Assembly (NCBI RefSeq): GCF_000024845.1
Contig: NC_013501.1
Coordinates: forward strand, 624,001-688,000
DNA length: 64,000 bases
Direction: 5' to 3'
Origin: Rhodothermus marinus DSM 4252
Lineage (GTDB): Bacteria; Bacteroidota; Rhodothermia; Rhodothermales; Rhodothermaceae
Both the position numbers and the translations under genes were made by a program. Positions 6,114 through 15,110 of this stretch are shown here, piece after piece (position 1 is the first letter of the stretch; every line of letters starts with the position of its first letter). A model generated the notes under the pieces. That model was not told the origin of the DNA. It saw only the letters and a list, made by a program, of their open reading frames with translations, and ran no database searches.

Positions 6114-7478
6114 ATGCCTGTCCGTGAGTTTCGCTTCAGTGGGATCAGTGTGAGCGGGGTGCCCGTGCAGGGCACGGTGCTGGCCCCCTCGATGCGGGCG
6201 GCCCGCAAGAAGCTCGCCGAGCTGGCCGAAAAGCACGGCTTCCGGCCCCAGCTCCTGCAGCCGCGCCGCACCTTCATCTACAAGGTGCGCCATCCCAGCG
6301 GACGGGTCGTCACCGGCGAGCAGAAGGCCTACACGGCCGAAGAGCTGGCCCAGGCCCTGCGCAAGATGGGCCTGGAGGTGATCCGCGTCGAGCGCAAGGT
6401 GCTCGACCTGCAGCTGAAGCCGCCCCGGACCGACATCATCATGTTCGTGCGCCTGGCGGCCAACCTGCTCCGCGAAAAGCTCCCCTTCGACGAAGTCCTG
6501 AACCTGCTCGTCAACGACGTTTCGTCCAACGCGCTGCGCCAGGTCATCCGCGACCTGAACGCCGATCTGAAAGCGGGCATGGAGGCGCAGCAGGCCTTCA
6601 TGAAGCACCAGCACGTGCTGGGCAAGTTCACGGCCTACATGCTCGGCCTGGCCTCGAAAAGCGGCAACATGGCCGAGATCTTCGAATCGACCGCGCGCTT
6701 TCTGGAGCGCCAGAACGAGTTTCACAAAAGCATCCGCAGCGCGATGATCACGCCGGCCATCACGATCATCGCGCTGGTGGCCACGTTCATCTGGTACGTC
6801 TGGTACATCTTCCCGATGACGGCCGGGCTGCTGGCCGACCTGGGCATGGAGCTGCCGCCCATGACGGCCGCAACGCTGGTCTTTTCGCAATGGCTTGACC
6901 GTAACATCCTGTGGCTGACGCTCGCCTTTACAGCCGCGGTGGTCGGCTTCGTGGCGTTCGCCCGCTCGCCCAGAGGCCAGCTCATCGTCCACCGCTGGCT
7001 GATCAAGCTGCCCATCATCGGCGGCCTGCTGCACAAGCTCAACATCGAGATTTTCTGCCGGGTGTTCGCCATCCTGTATTCGAACAGCGGCGAAAACATC
7101 AGCGTGATCAAGATCGCCGCCGAGGCCTGCGGCAACCGCTACATGGAGCACCGGATCAAGACGGTCACGGTGCCGCTGATGGTGGCGCAGGGGATGGATC
7201 TGGTGCGGGCCATGGAGGCCAGCGGCGTCTTCACACAGATGGCACTGGCCCGCTTCCGCAGCGGCTCGGAGACCGGGAACGTGCGGGGCGCGGCCGAGCA
7301 GATGGCCAACTACTACGAAAGCGAAACCACGCTGAAACTGAAGGCGGTGGTCGAAGGCATTCAGACGATCATCGCCATCCTGATAACGATCGCCATCGCC
7401 GTCCTGACGATCATTTCCTCCGAGGTGGCCCTGATCCAGCCGTCGTCCACCGACCTGATGCGGATGGGCGGGCGATGA
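6114..7478 (+). CDS. pilC: Inner-membrane platform protein PilC/GspF
   Basis: A 454-residue polytopic protein of the type II secretion/type IV pilus F family. An N-terminal soluble region (about 1-130) contains the ...TAEELAQALRKMGLEVIRVE segment; two T2SSF helical domains follow (about 135-260 and 325-440), each starting with a Phe/Leu-rich helix and ending at a membrane segment (MITPAITIIALVATFIWYVW at about 205-225, ILWLTLAFTAAVVGFVAFA, and IIAILITIAIAVLTIISS near the C-terminus). The family motif GNRYMEHRI and RFRSGSETGNVRGAAEQMA are present. It is the platform on which pilin subunits are lifted by the PilB ATPase encoded next. Full length. Confidence 0.93.
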   Translation: MPVREFRFSGISVSGVPVQGTVLAPSMRAARKKLAELAEKHGFRPQLLQPRRTFIYKVRHPSGRVVTGEQKAYTAEELAQALRKMGLEVIRVERKVLDLQLKPPRTDIIMFVRLAANLLREKLPFDEVLNLLVNDVSSNALRQVIRDLNADLKAGMEAQQAFMKHQHVLGKFTAYMLGLASKSGNMAEIFESTARFLERQNEFHKSIRSAMITPAITIIALVATFIWYVWYIFPMTAGLLADLGMELPPMTAATLVFSQWLDRNILWLTLAFTAAVVGFVAFARSPRGQLIVHRWLIKLPIIGGLLHKLNIEIFCRVFAILYSNSGENISVIKIAAEACGNRYMEHRIKTVTVPLMVAQGMDLVRAMEASGVFTQMALARFRSGSETGNVRGAAEQMANYYESETTLKLKAVVEGIQTIIAILITIAIAVLTIISSEVALIQPSSTDLMRMGGR

Positions 7479-7514
7479 CGGGACGCCGGAGGTACGATAG
7501 GGGACGTCTGGGCC

Positions 7515-7585
7515 GGGGCGGACACGACGGTTCGCCCCGGCGGACGTTGGAATTGGTGTAGGGGCGCGCCTGTGTGCGCGCCCGT
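7515..7585. repeat. Intergenic palindromic repeat, short copy
   Basis: Between pilC and pilB lie one unit of each type in the usual order: GGGGCGGAC...TTCGCCCC (7515-7538) and GTAGGGGCGCGCCTGTGTGC with GCGCGCCC closing the stem (7558-7584). This is a shorter member of the family at 4855-5182 and 19222-19369. Confidence 0.75.
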
Positions 7586-7635
7586 GGCTGGGACGACCTG
7601 CAACCACGCGCAAGCGCGCCAGAACGATCGAGCCT

Positions 7636-10600
7636 ATGAGCTGGAGTGATCTGTTCGGGCGCCGTCGTTCGCCTCGTGAATGGAACGAAGAGCTGCGGCG
7701 GCTGAAGTTCGGAACAAAGCAAGAGGAATCCGGCAAGGACGACGGGACCGACGCCGCCGGGAAAGCCTACCCGGAGGATGCCTCGGACCGGCCCGAGCCG
7801 AAGCCGGCTGAAGCGCAGCCGCTATCGGGGCTCTGGCTGGAACTGGCCGGGGATGGGCATGCCGAGGACGCGCTGCCGGAATTGCCGGAGACCCCCGAGC
7901 CGGAGGAAGCCGAGGCCGAAACCGCGGAGGCCGAGCCTTCGGATCGGGCCGCTGCGCTGACGGACGTGTCCGCCGAAGTGGCGTCGGCCCGGCCGCAGGC
8001 GAGTCTGGCCGATGCCACGCCGGGACGCGAGGGGGCGCGGCAGGAGCCGCCTCGTCCGAAGCAGGAACCCACCGCTGAGCCGCCGGGTGCTTCGGTCGAT
8101 CGGGGCGGCGTGCCGCCGACCGCCCGCGATTCGCGGACCGCTTCGCTGCCGGAGGGCGCCTTCATGCCCGAACTGGCCGAGATGTTCGAAGACGACGTCG
8201 TGATGGCGCTGCTCTACGGCGGGGCGGTACGGCTGGATCAGATCGCGCGGGCCATCGTGCTGCGGCGGCGTCGGCCGGAGCAACGGCTCTGGCGTTGCCT
8301 GCTGGAAGTGCCCGGTGTCGATCGGGAGACTGTACTGGCCGAAGCGGCCCGTGTGGGTGGCATCGCACCGGCCCCGGTCGACGAAGAACGCCCCTCGGTC
8401 GAATTCATCAAGGCCATTCTGTTGCTCCTGCCGCCTTCGGTGCAGCACATGCTGTTCGACTGGCAGCTGCTGCCCTGCGGATTCGCCCAGGGAAAAGAGG
8501 GGGGGCGCGTGCTGCTGCTGGCCACGCACGACCCGACGCGGCCGGAATTGAAGCAGGTGCTTCAGGAACTGCGGCTTCCCGCAGAACTCCGGTATGCGCC
8601 CGAGCGCATTCTGACGAAGCGGCTGGCCGAATTGGAGAGCTTCCGACCGCCTGTGCTCGAGCCCGAGCCGCCAACCCCCGAAGCGCAACCACAGGTTCAG
8701 GCTCCGGAGCCTGAGATCGATAGAACGCCCGCGCAGCCAGAACCTGAGCCGCCGGAACCTGTCGCCGAAACGCCGACGCCGGAGGCGGCCGATCCGGATG
8801 CGGTCCGGAAAGCAGCGCTCCCGGAGTCCCCGGAAGACGACGAGCCGGACGGGGGCGTCGGCCTGCAGGAAGCCGGAACGGCCGAGGTGTCCGAACCGGC
8901 CGCGCCGGAAATCCAGCCTGCGGAAGAGGTACCGGCCACCTTCGCCCGGGAAGCTCCGCCGGTCGCCGATTCCCCGGCTGAACCGTTGTTCGAGCCGCTG
9001 CAGGGTGAGGCCCTGGAAGAACCGAAGGCGGAAACCACGCCCGAGGCTCAGGCCGAAGCGGCGCTCGAAACCGCGCCGGAAGTCGCCGTGGAAACGCTGG
9101 ATGCCGCCTCCGACGCGATCGGCGACGAAAAGCAGGAAGCCGACGCCCCGGAAGCGGCGGACGATGGCGAGGACGTCCCGCCGCCGGTCAAGATCGTACT
9201 GGACGACCTGCCTGAGCTGAAGGCCGCCATCGCACGCGACCGGGTGGTGAGTCGGCTGCTTGAAAAAGACGTGGTGGCGCTGCATCAGGTCTATCAGGCC
9301 TATCAGCGGCAACAGGACGAAGGGCTCAAGGAACCGCTCTGGCGCGTGCTGGCGCAGAGCGACCACGTGCCGCAGGACGCCATCTACGAAGAGGCCGCCC
9401 GGCTGTATGCCTTTCCCATTGCCAGGCTGGAGCCGGGCAAGCCCAGCCCGGAATTCGTGCGCTCGGTGATGGACACCTTCGAAGAGGAGGTACGCGAGCG
9501 CCTGATCGAGCTGCGCGTGGTGCCTTTCGAGGTCGATCTGGATGCCCAGACCGGCGCTGTCAAGCTCGTGCTGGTCACGCACGATCCCATGCGGCCCGAG
9601 GTGCACCGCCTGGTGCACCGGCTCAAGCTGGAGCGCTTCGAACTCCAGTATGCGCCCCGGGGCGTGATCATGCAGGCGCTGATGGAGGCCTACCCGCGTC
9701 GCAACGAATACCTGGAGCGCGTCAAAGAAGAAGCCGCCTACGATCTGGGCACGAGCTACGACGCCCAGACCGAGCTGATCGACGAAGACGCGCTGGAGGC
9801 CGAGATCAACCGCTCCAAGCTGATCAACCTCTTCGAAGCGACGCTCGTCGAAGCCGTCCGCCAGGGGGCCTCCGACATCCACATCTTCCCGAACAATCAG
9901 AAGAAAGTAGAAATCCATTTCCGCATCGATGGTCGGCTCACGCGCTGGCACGTGGAGGACAAAGTGCATCCCGAAGCGTTCATCGCGGTCATCAAGGACC
10001 AGTCGATGAACGTGGACCGCTTCGAGCGCGATGCGGCGCAGGATGGCTTCATCCAGCGCTGGATCGACGACCACCTCATCCGCTTCCGCGTCTCCGTACT
10101 CCCCATCGCCAACGCGCTCGAAGACCTGCGCTCGGAGTCGATCGTCATCCGTGTGCTCGACGACCGCAAGGTCATCAAAGATCTGCGGCTGCTCGGGCTC
10201 AACAAGAAGGCGCTGGAGCGCTTCGAGCGGGCCATTCGCCAGCCGCACGGCATGGTGATCGTCACCGGGCCCACCGGCAGCGGTAAAAGCACCACGCTCT
10301 ACGCCGCCCTCCACCAGGTCGTCAGCCCCGAGGTGAACGTGCTGACGATCGAGGATCCGGTCGAGTACATCATCCCCGGCGTGCGCCAGATCAAGCTCAA
10401 CCACAAGCTGGGGCTGGAGGAGGCGCTGCGGGCCATCCTGCGGCACGACCCCGACATCGTGATGGTCGGTGAGATGCGCGATCGCCAGACGGCCGAGCTG
10501 GCCATCAAGCTGGCCAACACGGGGCACCTGACGTTTTCGACGCTGCACACGAACGACGCCCCCAGTGCGGTGAGCCGGCTCTACAAGATGGGGATCGAGC

Positions 10601-11016
10601 CGTTCCTGATCGCCTATGCGATCAACCTGGTCGTGGCCCAGCGCCTGATCCGCAAGGTGTGTCCGGCCTGCAAGGTGGAAGACAAAGACCCCGACTACGT
10701 GATGCTCCGCAAACTGGGCTTCACGGACGAGGAGATCGCGCGCACCACCTTCTACAAGGCCGGTCGCGACCGTAACTGCAAGGTCTGCAAGGGCGTCGGC
10801 TACAAGGGCCGGCGGGCGATCGTCGAGGCTATGTACTTCTCGCGGACGATCCGACACATGATCGTCGAAGCGCAGGGATCCATCGACGAAGACGCGCTGC
10901 GTGAGCAGGCGATCAAAGAGGGCATGCAGACGCTGCGCGACGCCGCCCGCGAGGTCGTGCTGGCCGGCGAAACCACCATTGAGGAGATGATCCGGGTGAC
11001 GACGACCGAGGAGTAG
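7636..11016 (+). CDS. pilB: Assembly ATPase PilB/GspE with duplicated N-terminal domain (1126 aa)
   Basis: Unusually long; PilB/GspE proteins are commonly 550-900 residues. Two copies of a MshEN/T2SSE-N-like domain are visible at about residues 176-337 and 528-690; both contain the strand LLLATHDPTRPEL / LVLVTHDPMRPEV. They are joined by Pro/Glu/Ala-rich linkers (about 40-170 and 338-525), probably disordered. The C-terminal ATPase has Walker A GPTGSGKS (878-885), the Asp box TIEDPVEYI, Walker B DIVMVGEMRD, the His box FSTLHTNDA and a four-cysteine zinc site (C1009, C1012, C1048, C1051). It powers pilin polymerisation from the cytoplasmic face. The gene follows pilC after a 157-base gap holding a repeat. 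Duplicated N-domains occur in some thermophile PilB proteins that bind cyclic-di-GMP; binding here is untested. Confidence 0.93.
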   Translation: MSWSDLFGRRRSPREWNEELRRLKFGTKQEESGKDDGTDAAGKAYPEDASDRPEPKPAEAQPLSGLWLELAGDGHAEDALPELPETPEPEEAEAETAEAEPSDRAAALTDVSAEVASARPQASLADATPGREGARQEPPRPKQEPTAEPPGASVDRGGVPPTARDSRTASLPEGAFMPELAEMFEDDVVMALLYGGAVRLDQIARAIVLRRRRPEQRLWRCLLEVPGVDRETVLAEAARVGGIAPAPVDEERPSVEFIKAILLLLPPSVQHMLFDWQLLPCGFAQGKEGGRVLLLATHDPTRPELKQVLQELRLPAELRYAPERILTKRLAELESFRPPVLEPEPPTPEAQPQVQAPEPEIDRTPAQPEPEPPEPVAETPTPEAADPDAVRKAALPESPEDDEPDGGVGLQEAGTAEVSEPAAPEIQPAEEVPATFAREAPPVADSPAEPLFEPLQGEALEEPKAETTPEAQAEAALETAPEVAVETLDAASDAIGDEKQEADAPEAADDGEDVPPPVKIVLDDLPELKAAIARDRVVSRLLEKDVVALHQVYQAYQRQQDEGLKEPLWRVLAQSDHVPQDAIYEEAARLYAFPIARLEPGKPSPEFVRSVMDTFEEEVRERLIELRVVPFEVDLDAQTGAVKLVLVTHDPMRPEVHRLVHRLKLERFELQYAPRGVIMQALMEAYPRRNEYLERVKEEAAYDLGTSYDAQTELIDEDALEAEINRSKLINLFEATLVEAVRQGASDIHIFPNNQKKVEIHFRIDGRLTRWHVEDKVHPEAFIAVIKDQSMNVDRFERDAAQDGFIQRWIDDHLIRFRVSVLPIANALEDLRSESIVIRVLDDRKVIKDLRLLGLNKKALERFERAIRQPHGMVIVTGPTGSGKSTTLYAALHQVVSPEVNVLTIEDPVEYIIPGVRQIKLNHKLGLEEALRAILRHDPDIVMVGEMRDRQTAELAIKLANTGHLTFSTLHTNDAPSAVSRLYKMGIEPFLIAYAINLVVAQRLIRKVCPACKVEDKDPDYVMLRKLGFTDEEIARTTFYKAGRDRNCKVCKGVGYKGRRAIVEAMYFSRTIRHMIVEAQGSIDEDALREQAIKEGMQTLRDAAREVVLAGETTIEEMIRVTTTEE

Positions 11017-11025
11017 AGAAGCAGG

Positions 11026-11085
11026 GGTGAGCGTAACCGGCGGATACGAACGCTGACGGGGGCGAGCCCACGGGTTCGCCTCACC
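11026..11085. repeat. Palindromic element in the pilB-to-pilin gap
   Basis: Nested inverted repeats: outer GGTGAG (11026-11031) / CTCACC (11080-11085) and inner GGCGAGCCC (11061-11069) / GGGTTCGCC (11072-11080). Composition resembles the other palindromes of the cluster but the sequence is diverged, so kinship is uncertain. It could also act as a terminator-like structure for pilB, though no T-run follows. The rest of 11017-11252 shows no gene. Confidence 0.45.
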
Positions 11086-11252
11086 ATGTATCCCCTCCGA
11101 ACGCGGGTCTTTCACGAAATCGATGACAAAACGAAATCGCTCGGATTACGATTGGAAACGTCGGGAAGGGGCGGAGATCGCCGATTAAATCAGCAGCAAT
11201 GCGGGAACGGGCCTTGCGATCGTTTTCCTGAAACCATCGTCCGGAAAACATC

Positions 11253-11804
11253 ATGGCCCAGTCGTTTTTCGCGTTGCTGGCGCTGGTATTGACCGTCAAT
11301 TTTGCGATGTCGGTCAATCAGTGGTATGCCACTTTCCAGCGGGCGACGCTTTACCGCGAGGTGGAAGAAATGGCCCAGTCGGTGGCCGTCGAGACGATGG
11401 AGATCGTGCGGACGCGGGCTTTCGATCAGGCGGTTGTGGACGGCACGATAACCGGTACGGCAGCCGATCTGGCGCTTTTCAGCGATGCAGATGCGTTTGG
11501 CATCTCGGGCAATGCGACCTGTCAGGCGTTCGGTGGCACGGCTACGTGTGACGACCTCGACGACTTTCACGGCCAGCAGGTGCTGCGTCCGTTCGTGATG
11601 GGTCAGGATACCGTCTGGTTTGCCGTGGATCTTACGGTGCGTTACGTCAACTGGAACGCTTCGACAGGCCAGGCGACGCCGGCCTCCGGCAAGACGTTTT
11701 ACAAACAGGTCATCGTCAAGGTACAGGACGACTGGGGCGGCGATCTGAAGCCGTTTCTGCCCACGCCGATCCAGCTGGATCGGGTCTTTGCCTACGGATT
11801 CTGA
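11253..11804 (+). CDS. Minor pilin-like protein 1 of the pilus locus
   Basis: A 183-residue protein with an N-terminal hydrophobic helix directly after the start (FFALLALVLTVNFAMS, about 5-20) that continues into a polar helix (WYATFQRATLYREVEEMAQSVAVETMEIVRTRAF), the layout of a pilin stalk. A globular part follows with one likely disulfide (ATCQAFGGTATCDD). No cleavable lipobox and no canonical G|FTxxxE prepilin site. It is the first of three consecutive genes of this design placed between pilB and pilT, with a 12-base gap to the next. It may be a minor subunit or tip component; no database family is recognised. Confidence 0.55.
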   Translation: MAQSFFALLALVLTVNFAMSVNQWYATFQRATLYREVEEMAQSVAVETMEIVRTRAFDQAVVDGTITGTAADLALFSDADAFGISGNATCQAFGGTATCDDLDDFHGQQVLRPFVMGQDTVWFAVDLTVRYVNWNASTGQATPASGKTFYKQVIVKVQDDWGGDLKPFLPTPIQLDRVFAYGF

Positions 11805-11816
11805 TCGGAGGGAGCC

Positions 11817-12461
11817 ATGTGGTTCATTTTTGACAACCTGAATGCGCTGATTGTCGGCGGCATGTTGTTTCTGATGCTGCTGGGCATTCAGCAGCGGGTG
11901 GCCGAGATGAATCTGGAGCAGACGGTCAACTATATCGTCAAGCGCCAGGCGGGGGATCTGGCCACCTGGCTGGAAGACGATCTGCTGAAGCTGGGGCGCA
12001 ATGTGGACTGGGAAAGCGAAACACCCTTCGAAAATCCGGTCGATTCGGCCGGCGTGACCGTCCGGTTCGTGTTTTTCCACGACTCGACCGATGCCGGTGG
12101 TAACACCGTGCGCGTGTATGTTCGTTATCGGCTGAAGCCCGCCGGCGAACGGGTAATCCGCAACGATACGATTCCGGTCTATCGGCTCTATCGCGAAGAA
12201 TGCATCGGGAGCGGGTGTCCGTCGGGAGGCTGGCAGGCCAGTGGAGGCGGGCCCGGTCTGCTGAGTTATTTCAAGATCGACCTGCTCGATCAGGATGCCC
12301 AGCCGGTGGCCGATCCGGTAAACAATGCCGATCAGGTGCAGAACACCCGCGTGCGTTTCACGATGGCCACACCTTTTGAGGTGGCGCGCGCGCAGGTGCT
12401 CCGGCAGGTGTACTACGGCTCGACGCTCTTGATTCAACGGCAGATGCAGCAAGGTTCTTAA
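11817..12461 (+). CDS. Minor pilin-like protein 2 of the pilus locus
   Basis: A 214-residue protein with an N-terminal membrane helix (NALIVGGMLFLMLLGIQQ, about 8-25) running into an amphipathic helix (RVAEMNLEQTVNYIVKRQAGDLATWLEDDLL), then a beta-rich region with a Cys pair (EECIGSGCPSGG) and a terminal helix (ARAQVLRQVYYGSTLLIQRQMQ). It has a good ribosome site (GGAGGGAGCC before ATG). Canonical prepilin processing residues are not seen. Its position and shape resemble GspJ/PilW-class minor pilins, but sequence similarity is too low to claim it. Confidence 0.55.
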   Translation: MWFIFDNLNALIVGGMLFLMLLGIQQRVAEMNLEQTVNYIVKRQAGDLATWLEDDLLKLGRNVDWESETPFENPVDSAGVTVRFVFFHDSTDAGGNTVRVYVRYRLKPAGERVIRNDTIPVYRLYREECIGSGCPSGGWQASGGGPGLLSYFKIDLLDQDAQPVADPVNNADQVQNTRVRFTMATPFEVARAQVLRQVYYGSTLLIQRQMQQGS

Positions 12462-12482
12462 ACCAACCAACAGGAGGTAGCC

Positions 12483-13619
12483 ATGGGGAAGGCAATCTTA
12501 CTGGCCGTGACCGCCGTTGTGGTGGGGGCCAGCGTGATGCTGCTGGAAAGCAGCACCAACCGGCTGCAGGCCGACACGCGGCAGGCGGCGCGTCAGGAGG
12601 AGGCGCTGGCACGCGAAATTGCGCGTTCGGCCTACAACCTGATCGTGTCGCGCGCGCGGCAGCTCGAGGTGGAACAGCCCGACCTGGGCCTGGCCGATCT
12701 CGTGGCGCTGGTCAATGGGAACGAAGGAAAGCTGACCGGCCAGCTCAACGGCGGCTCCTACGAGGCCTGGATCTATCCGATTGGTGCTTCTTCCTACGGC
12801 GCCGTGGCCATCGGTCGCTACGGCGACGCCTCGCACCAGGTCGGTAACCATCGGGTGCTGCGCAGCGTGCTGGAGGTCGACCAGCCCAGCCAGGTGAAGG
12901 TGACGTTCCTGGAATCGATGGCAGGCTATTGCTCGGCCATCTACATCCAGCGCTTTGTGCCTAAAAACAACAACGGTATGGGAAATAATCCCGACCAGTG
13001 CGACCCCAGCAACCCGGCGCACGGTAGTTCCTGCGAAACGCAGGAAGATATCGAACTGCATGGGAATGGCAACGGGAAATACATCGCGCTGGAGCCCGAG
13101 CTGGTCTTCGCGCCGGGGAACAACCGCGACGGGGGCGAGGCGCTCTATTCCACGGTGCTGAATCCCGGTGAGCGTGCCAACTTCATTCTGGCCGTCGATG
13201 CCGACTTCAACTGCGAGCGCCGGGGCGATACCAGCATCGATATCGACGATCCCTTCTACGAGTATACGCGCCCGGCGCTGCTGGAAAGCGTGGACGACTT
13301 CAACCAGATGCAGGAGGGGGACTATGCGATGATCCAGCCGCATCCCACCCGTCCCAACGTCTGGCGCATCGCCTTTGAGGACCTGATCTTTTCGAAGGCA
13401 AAGCTGGAAGATGTAAAGCGTTGGGGCTATGGGGATCGCGAGTGGAAGAAGCGTAGAGGATCCCAGTGGGGTGAACGACGCAACAAGTACAGCTATGGTG
13501 GCTGGGGCTGGACTGAAGTTGATGGGCGAGGGTATTACCGCCTGGAGGACTTCGGCCACATGCCGGACTTCAGCGACCAGGTGATCGAAATCGAGTTCAT
13601 CCCGGTTCCGGCTTCCTGA
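12483..13619 (+). CDS. Large pilin-like or tip-like protein of the pilus locus
   Basis: A 378-residue protein beginning MGKAILLAVTAVVVGASVML, a short N-terminal helix, then a polar helix (LQADTRQAARQEEALAREIARSAYNLIVSRARQLE). The large globular part carries four visible cysteines (GYCS, DQCDP, SSCET, NCERR) and a basic, aromatic loop at about residues 310-350 (KKRRGSQWGERR, SYGGWGWTE). The size and order (last of three) resemble a GspK-class minor pilin capping a pseudopilus, but this is by analogy. The leader AACCAACCAACAGGAGG is the strongest Shine-Dalgarno site seen in the window and nearly copies that of the pilin at 5506. A terminator follows. Confidence 0.55.
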   Translation: MGKAILLAVTAVVVGASVMLLESSTNRLQADTRQAARQEEALAREIARSAYNLIVSRARQLEVEQPDLGLADLVALVNGNEGKLTGQLNGGSYEAWIYPIGASSYGAVAIGRYGDASHQVGNHRVLRSVLEVDQPSQVKVTFLESMAGYCSAIYIQRFVPKNNNGMGNNPDQCDPSNPAHGSSCETQEDIELHGNGNGKYIALEPELVFAPGNNRDGGEALYSTVLNPGERANFILAVDADFNCERRGDTSIDIDDPFYEYTRPALLESVDDFNQMQEGDYAMIQPHPTRPNVWRIAFEDLIFSKAKLEDVKRWGYGDREWKKRRGSQWGERRNKYSYGGWGWTEVDGRGYYRLEDFGHMPDFSDQVIEIEFIPVPAS

Positions 13620-13646
13620 TTGCTGACGTGCTGCAGCAGAACGGGC

Positions 13647-13691
13647 GGCGTTACGGCAGAAGCGATCTTCGCTGTAACGCCGTCTTTTTTT
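13647..13691 (+). terminator. Rho-independent terminator after the pilin-like trio
   Basis: A long stem GGCGTTACGGCAGAAG / CTTCGCTGTAACGCC with one bulge and one wobble closes on a CGAT loop and is followed by T7 at 13685-13691. It separates the three subunit genes from the pilT-to-secretin operon. Confidence 0.88.
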
Positions 13692-13760
13692 GCCCGTCGG
13701 GCTTAAGCGGCGGGCTTTCGAGGCGATACCTGTAAAGGCAAACCGATCTGGAGGCGTACC

Positions 13761-15059
13761 ATGTCGAACGGCAATCCCGCGCTGGCCGAACTGCTGGCGC
13801 AACATGCCTCGGCGGCCCAGCGGCCGCGTGTGCGGCCCGTGCCGCCGTTGCCGAAGATCTGCAAGACGATTCTGGAGTCGGTGCCCCCTTCCCTGGTGGG
13901 GGAAGACCGGGCCCGCTACCTGGCCGAGCAGGTCAACGCGCTGCTCGACAAGGACCGCACGTTGCTGCGCGAGCACATGCAACTGCTGGTCAAGCGCATG
14001 CTGGATCTGAATGCCAGCGACCTGGACATGGGCGGGCCGGCCTCGAACGGCTTCGTCTGGTACCGCGTGCACGGCGACAAGCGGCCCTACGAAGAGATGG
14101 GCACCTACTCCTGCGACGAGGCCGCGCTGCTCATGCTGAACCTGCTCACCGAGCGTCAGCTCCAGCTCTTTTTCGAGGAGTGCTCGCTGGACTTTTCCTA
14201 CGAGCTGCCCATCGAGGGCCGCAACGGCATGCCCCGGCGCTTCCGCGCCACGGTCTATTTCGACATGGACCACGTGGCGCTGAACATGCGCGCCATCAGC
14301 GACGAGATCCGCCCGCTCAAAAGCCTGGGCTTCCATCCGCTGATCGAGCGCGGCCTGATGTTCCGGCACGTGCGTGACGGACTGACGCTCGTGACGGGCG
14401 TCACGGGCTCCGGTAAGAGCACGACGCTGGATGCCATCATCGACGCCAACAACGACGACGTTTACGCGCACGTGGTCATCATCGCCCGGCCGATCGAGTA
14501 CGTGCACCGCTCGCGCAAGTGCCTGATTCGCCACCGCGAGGTCGGACGCGACGTGCGCACCTTCAAAGACGGCATCGTGCAGGCGCTCCGCCAGGACCCC
14601 GATATCATCGTCATCGGCGAGATGCGCGATCCCGAGACGATCTCGGCCGCGCTGGAAATCACCGACTCGGGGCACAAGGTCTTCTCCACGCTGCATACCA
14701 GCTCGGCCGTGGAGACGATCGACCGTATCGTGGCCGAATATCCGCCCGACGAGCAGGACCGCGTGCGCAACCGCCTGGCCGATGTGCTGCGCTGCGTGAT
14801 CTCCCAGAAGCTGGTACCCAAGATCGGCGGCGGACGCATTCTGGCCAAGGAAGTGCTCTGGATGACGCCGTCGGCGCGGGCGGCCATCAAAAACAAGAAC
14901 ACCGGCGAAATCTACCAGATGATGTGGGAAGGCGGGGCGCTGGGCATGACAACCCTGGAACAGGATTTGTACCGTCTGGTCCGGCAGCAATTGATCACGC
15001 CGGAAGTGGCGTTCGATTTCGCCAACAACAAGCGTCGCCTGCAGCAATTGCTGCAATGA
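13761..15059 (+). CDS. pilT: PilT-family ATPase with altered Asp box
   Basis: A 432-residue hexameric ATPase of the PilT/PilU type, expected to drive pilus retraction. Walker A GVTGSGKST is at 213-221, Walker B is DIIVIGEMRD, the His box is FSTLHTSSA, and the AIRNLIRE-like region is replaced by MTPSARAAIKNKN. The Asp box, normally TIEDPIEF/Y, reads IIARPIEY: Glu and Asp are replaced by Ala242 and Arg243 while the flanking EYVHRSRKCLIRHREVG keeps family alignment. The N-terminus has an extra about 60 residues before the usual PilT start. It has a GGAGG site and begins the operon with pilM-N, pilO-P and secretin. Without a normal Asp box it may be a PilU-like helper rather than the main retraction motor. 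Confidence 0.85.
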   Translation: MSNGNPALAELLAQHASAAQRPRVRPVPPLPKICKTILESVPPSLVGEDRARYLAEQVNALLDKDRTLLREHMQLLVKRMLDLNASDLDMGGPASNGFVWYRVHGDKRPYEEMGTYSCDEAALLMLNLLTERQLQLFFEECSLDFSYELPIEGRNGMPRRFRATVYFDMDHVALNMRAISDEIRPLKSLGFHPLIERGLMFRHVRDGLTLVTGVTGSGKSTTLDAIIDANNDDVYAHVVIIARPIEYVHRSRKCLIRHREVGRDVRTFKDGIVQALRQDPDIIVIGEMRDPETISAALEITDSGHKVFSTLHTSSAVETIDRIVAEYPPDEQDRVRNRLADVLRCVISQKLVPKIGGGRILAKEVLWMTPSARAAIKNKNTGEIYQMMWEGGALGMTTLEQDLYRLVRQQLITPEVAFDFANNKRRLQQLLQ

Positions 15060-15110
15060 GCGGCCGTTCCGGATTCCAAAACGTTACGCCAACGACGGTT
15101 TCGTAATCCC

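Noticed and set aside
7822..11115. Very long open frame on the minus strand opposite pilB (about 1097 codons)
   Set aside because: It lies entirely antisense to a well-supported ATPase gene. High GC in codon third positions removes stop codons on the other strand; the product has no recognisable domain.
12498..15056. Long minus-strand open frame opposite the pilin-like and pilT genes
   Set aside because: It spans two genes and their terminator in antisense and has no protein-family features, so it is a composition artefact.
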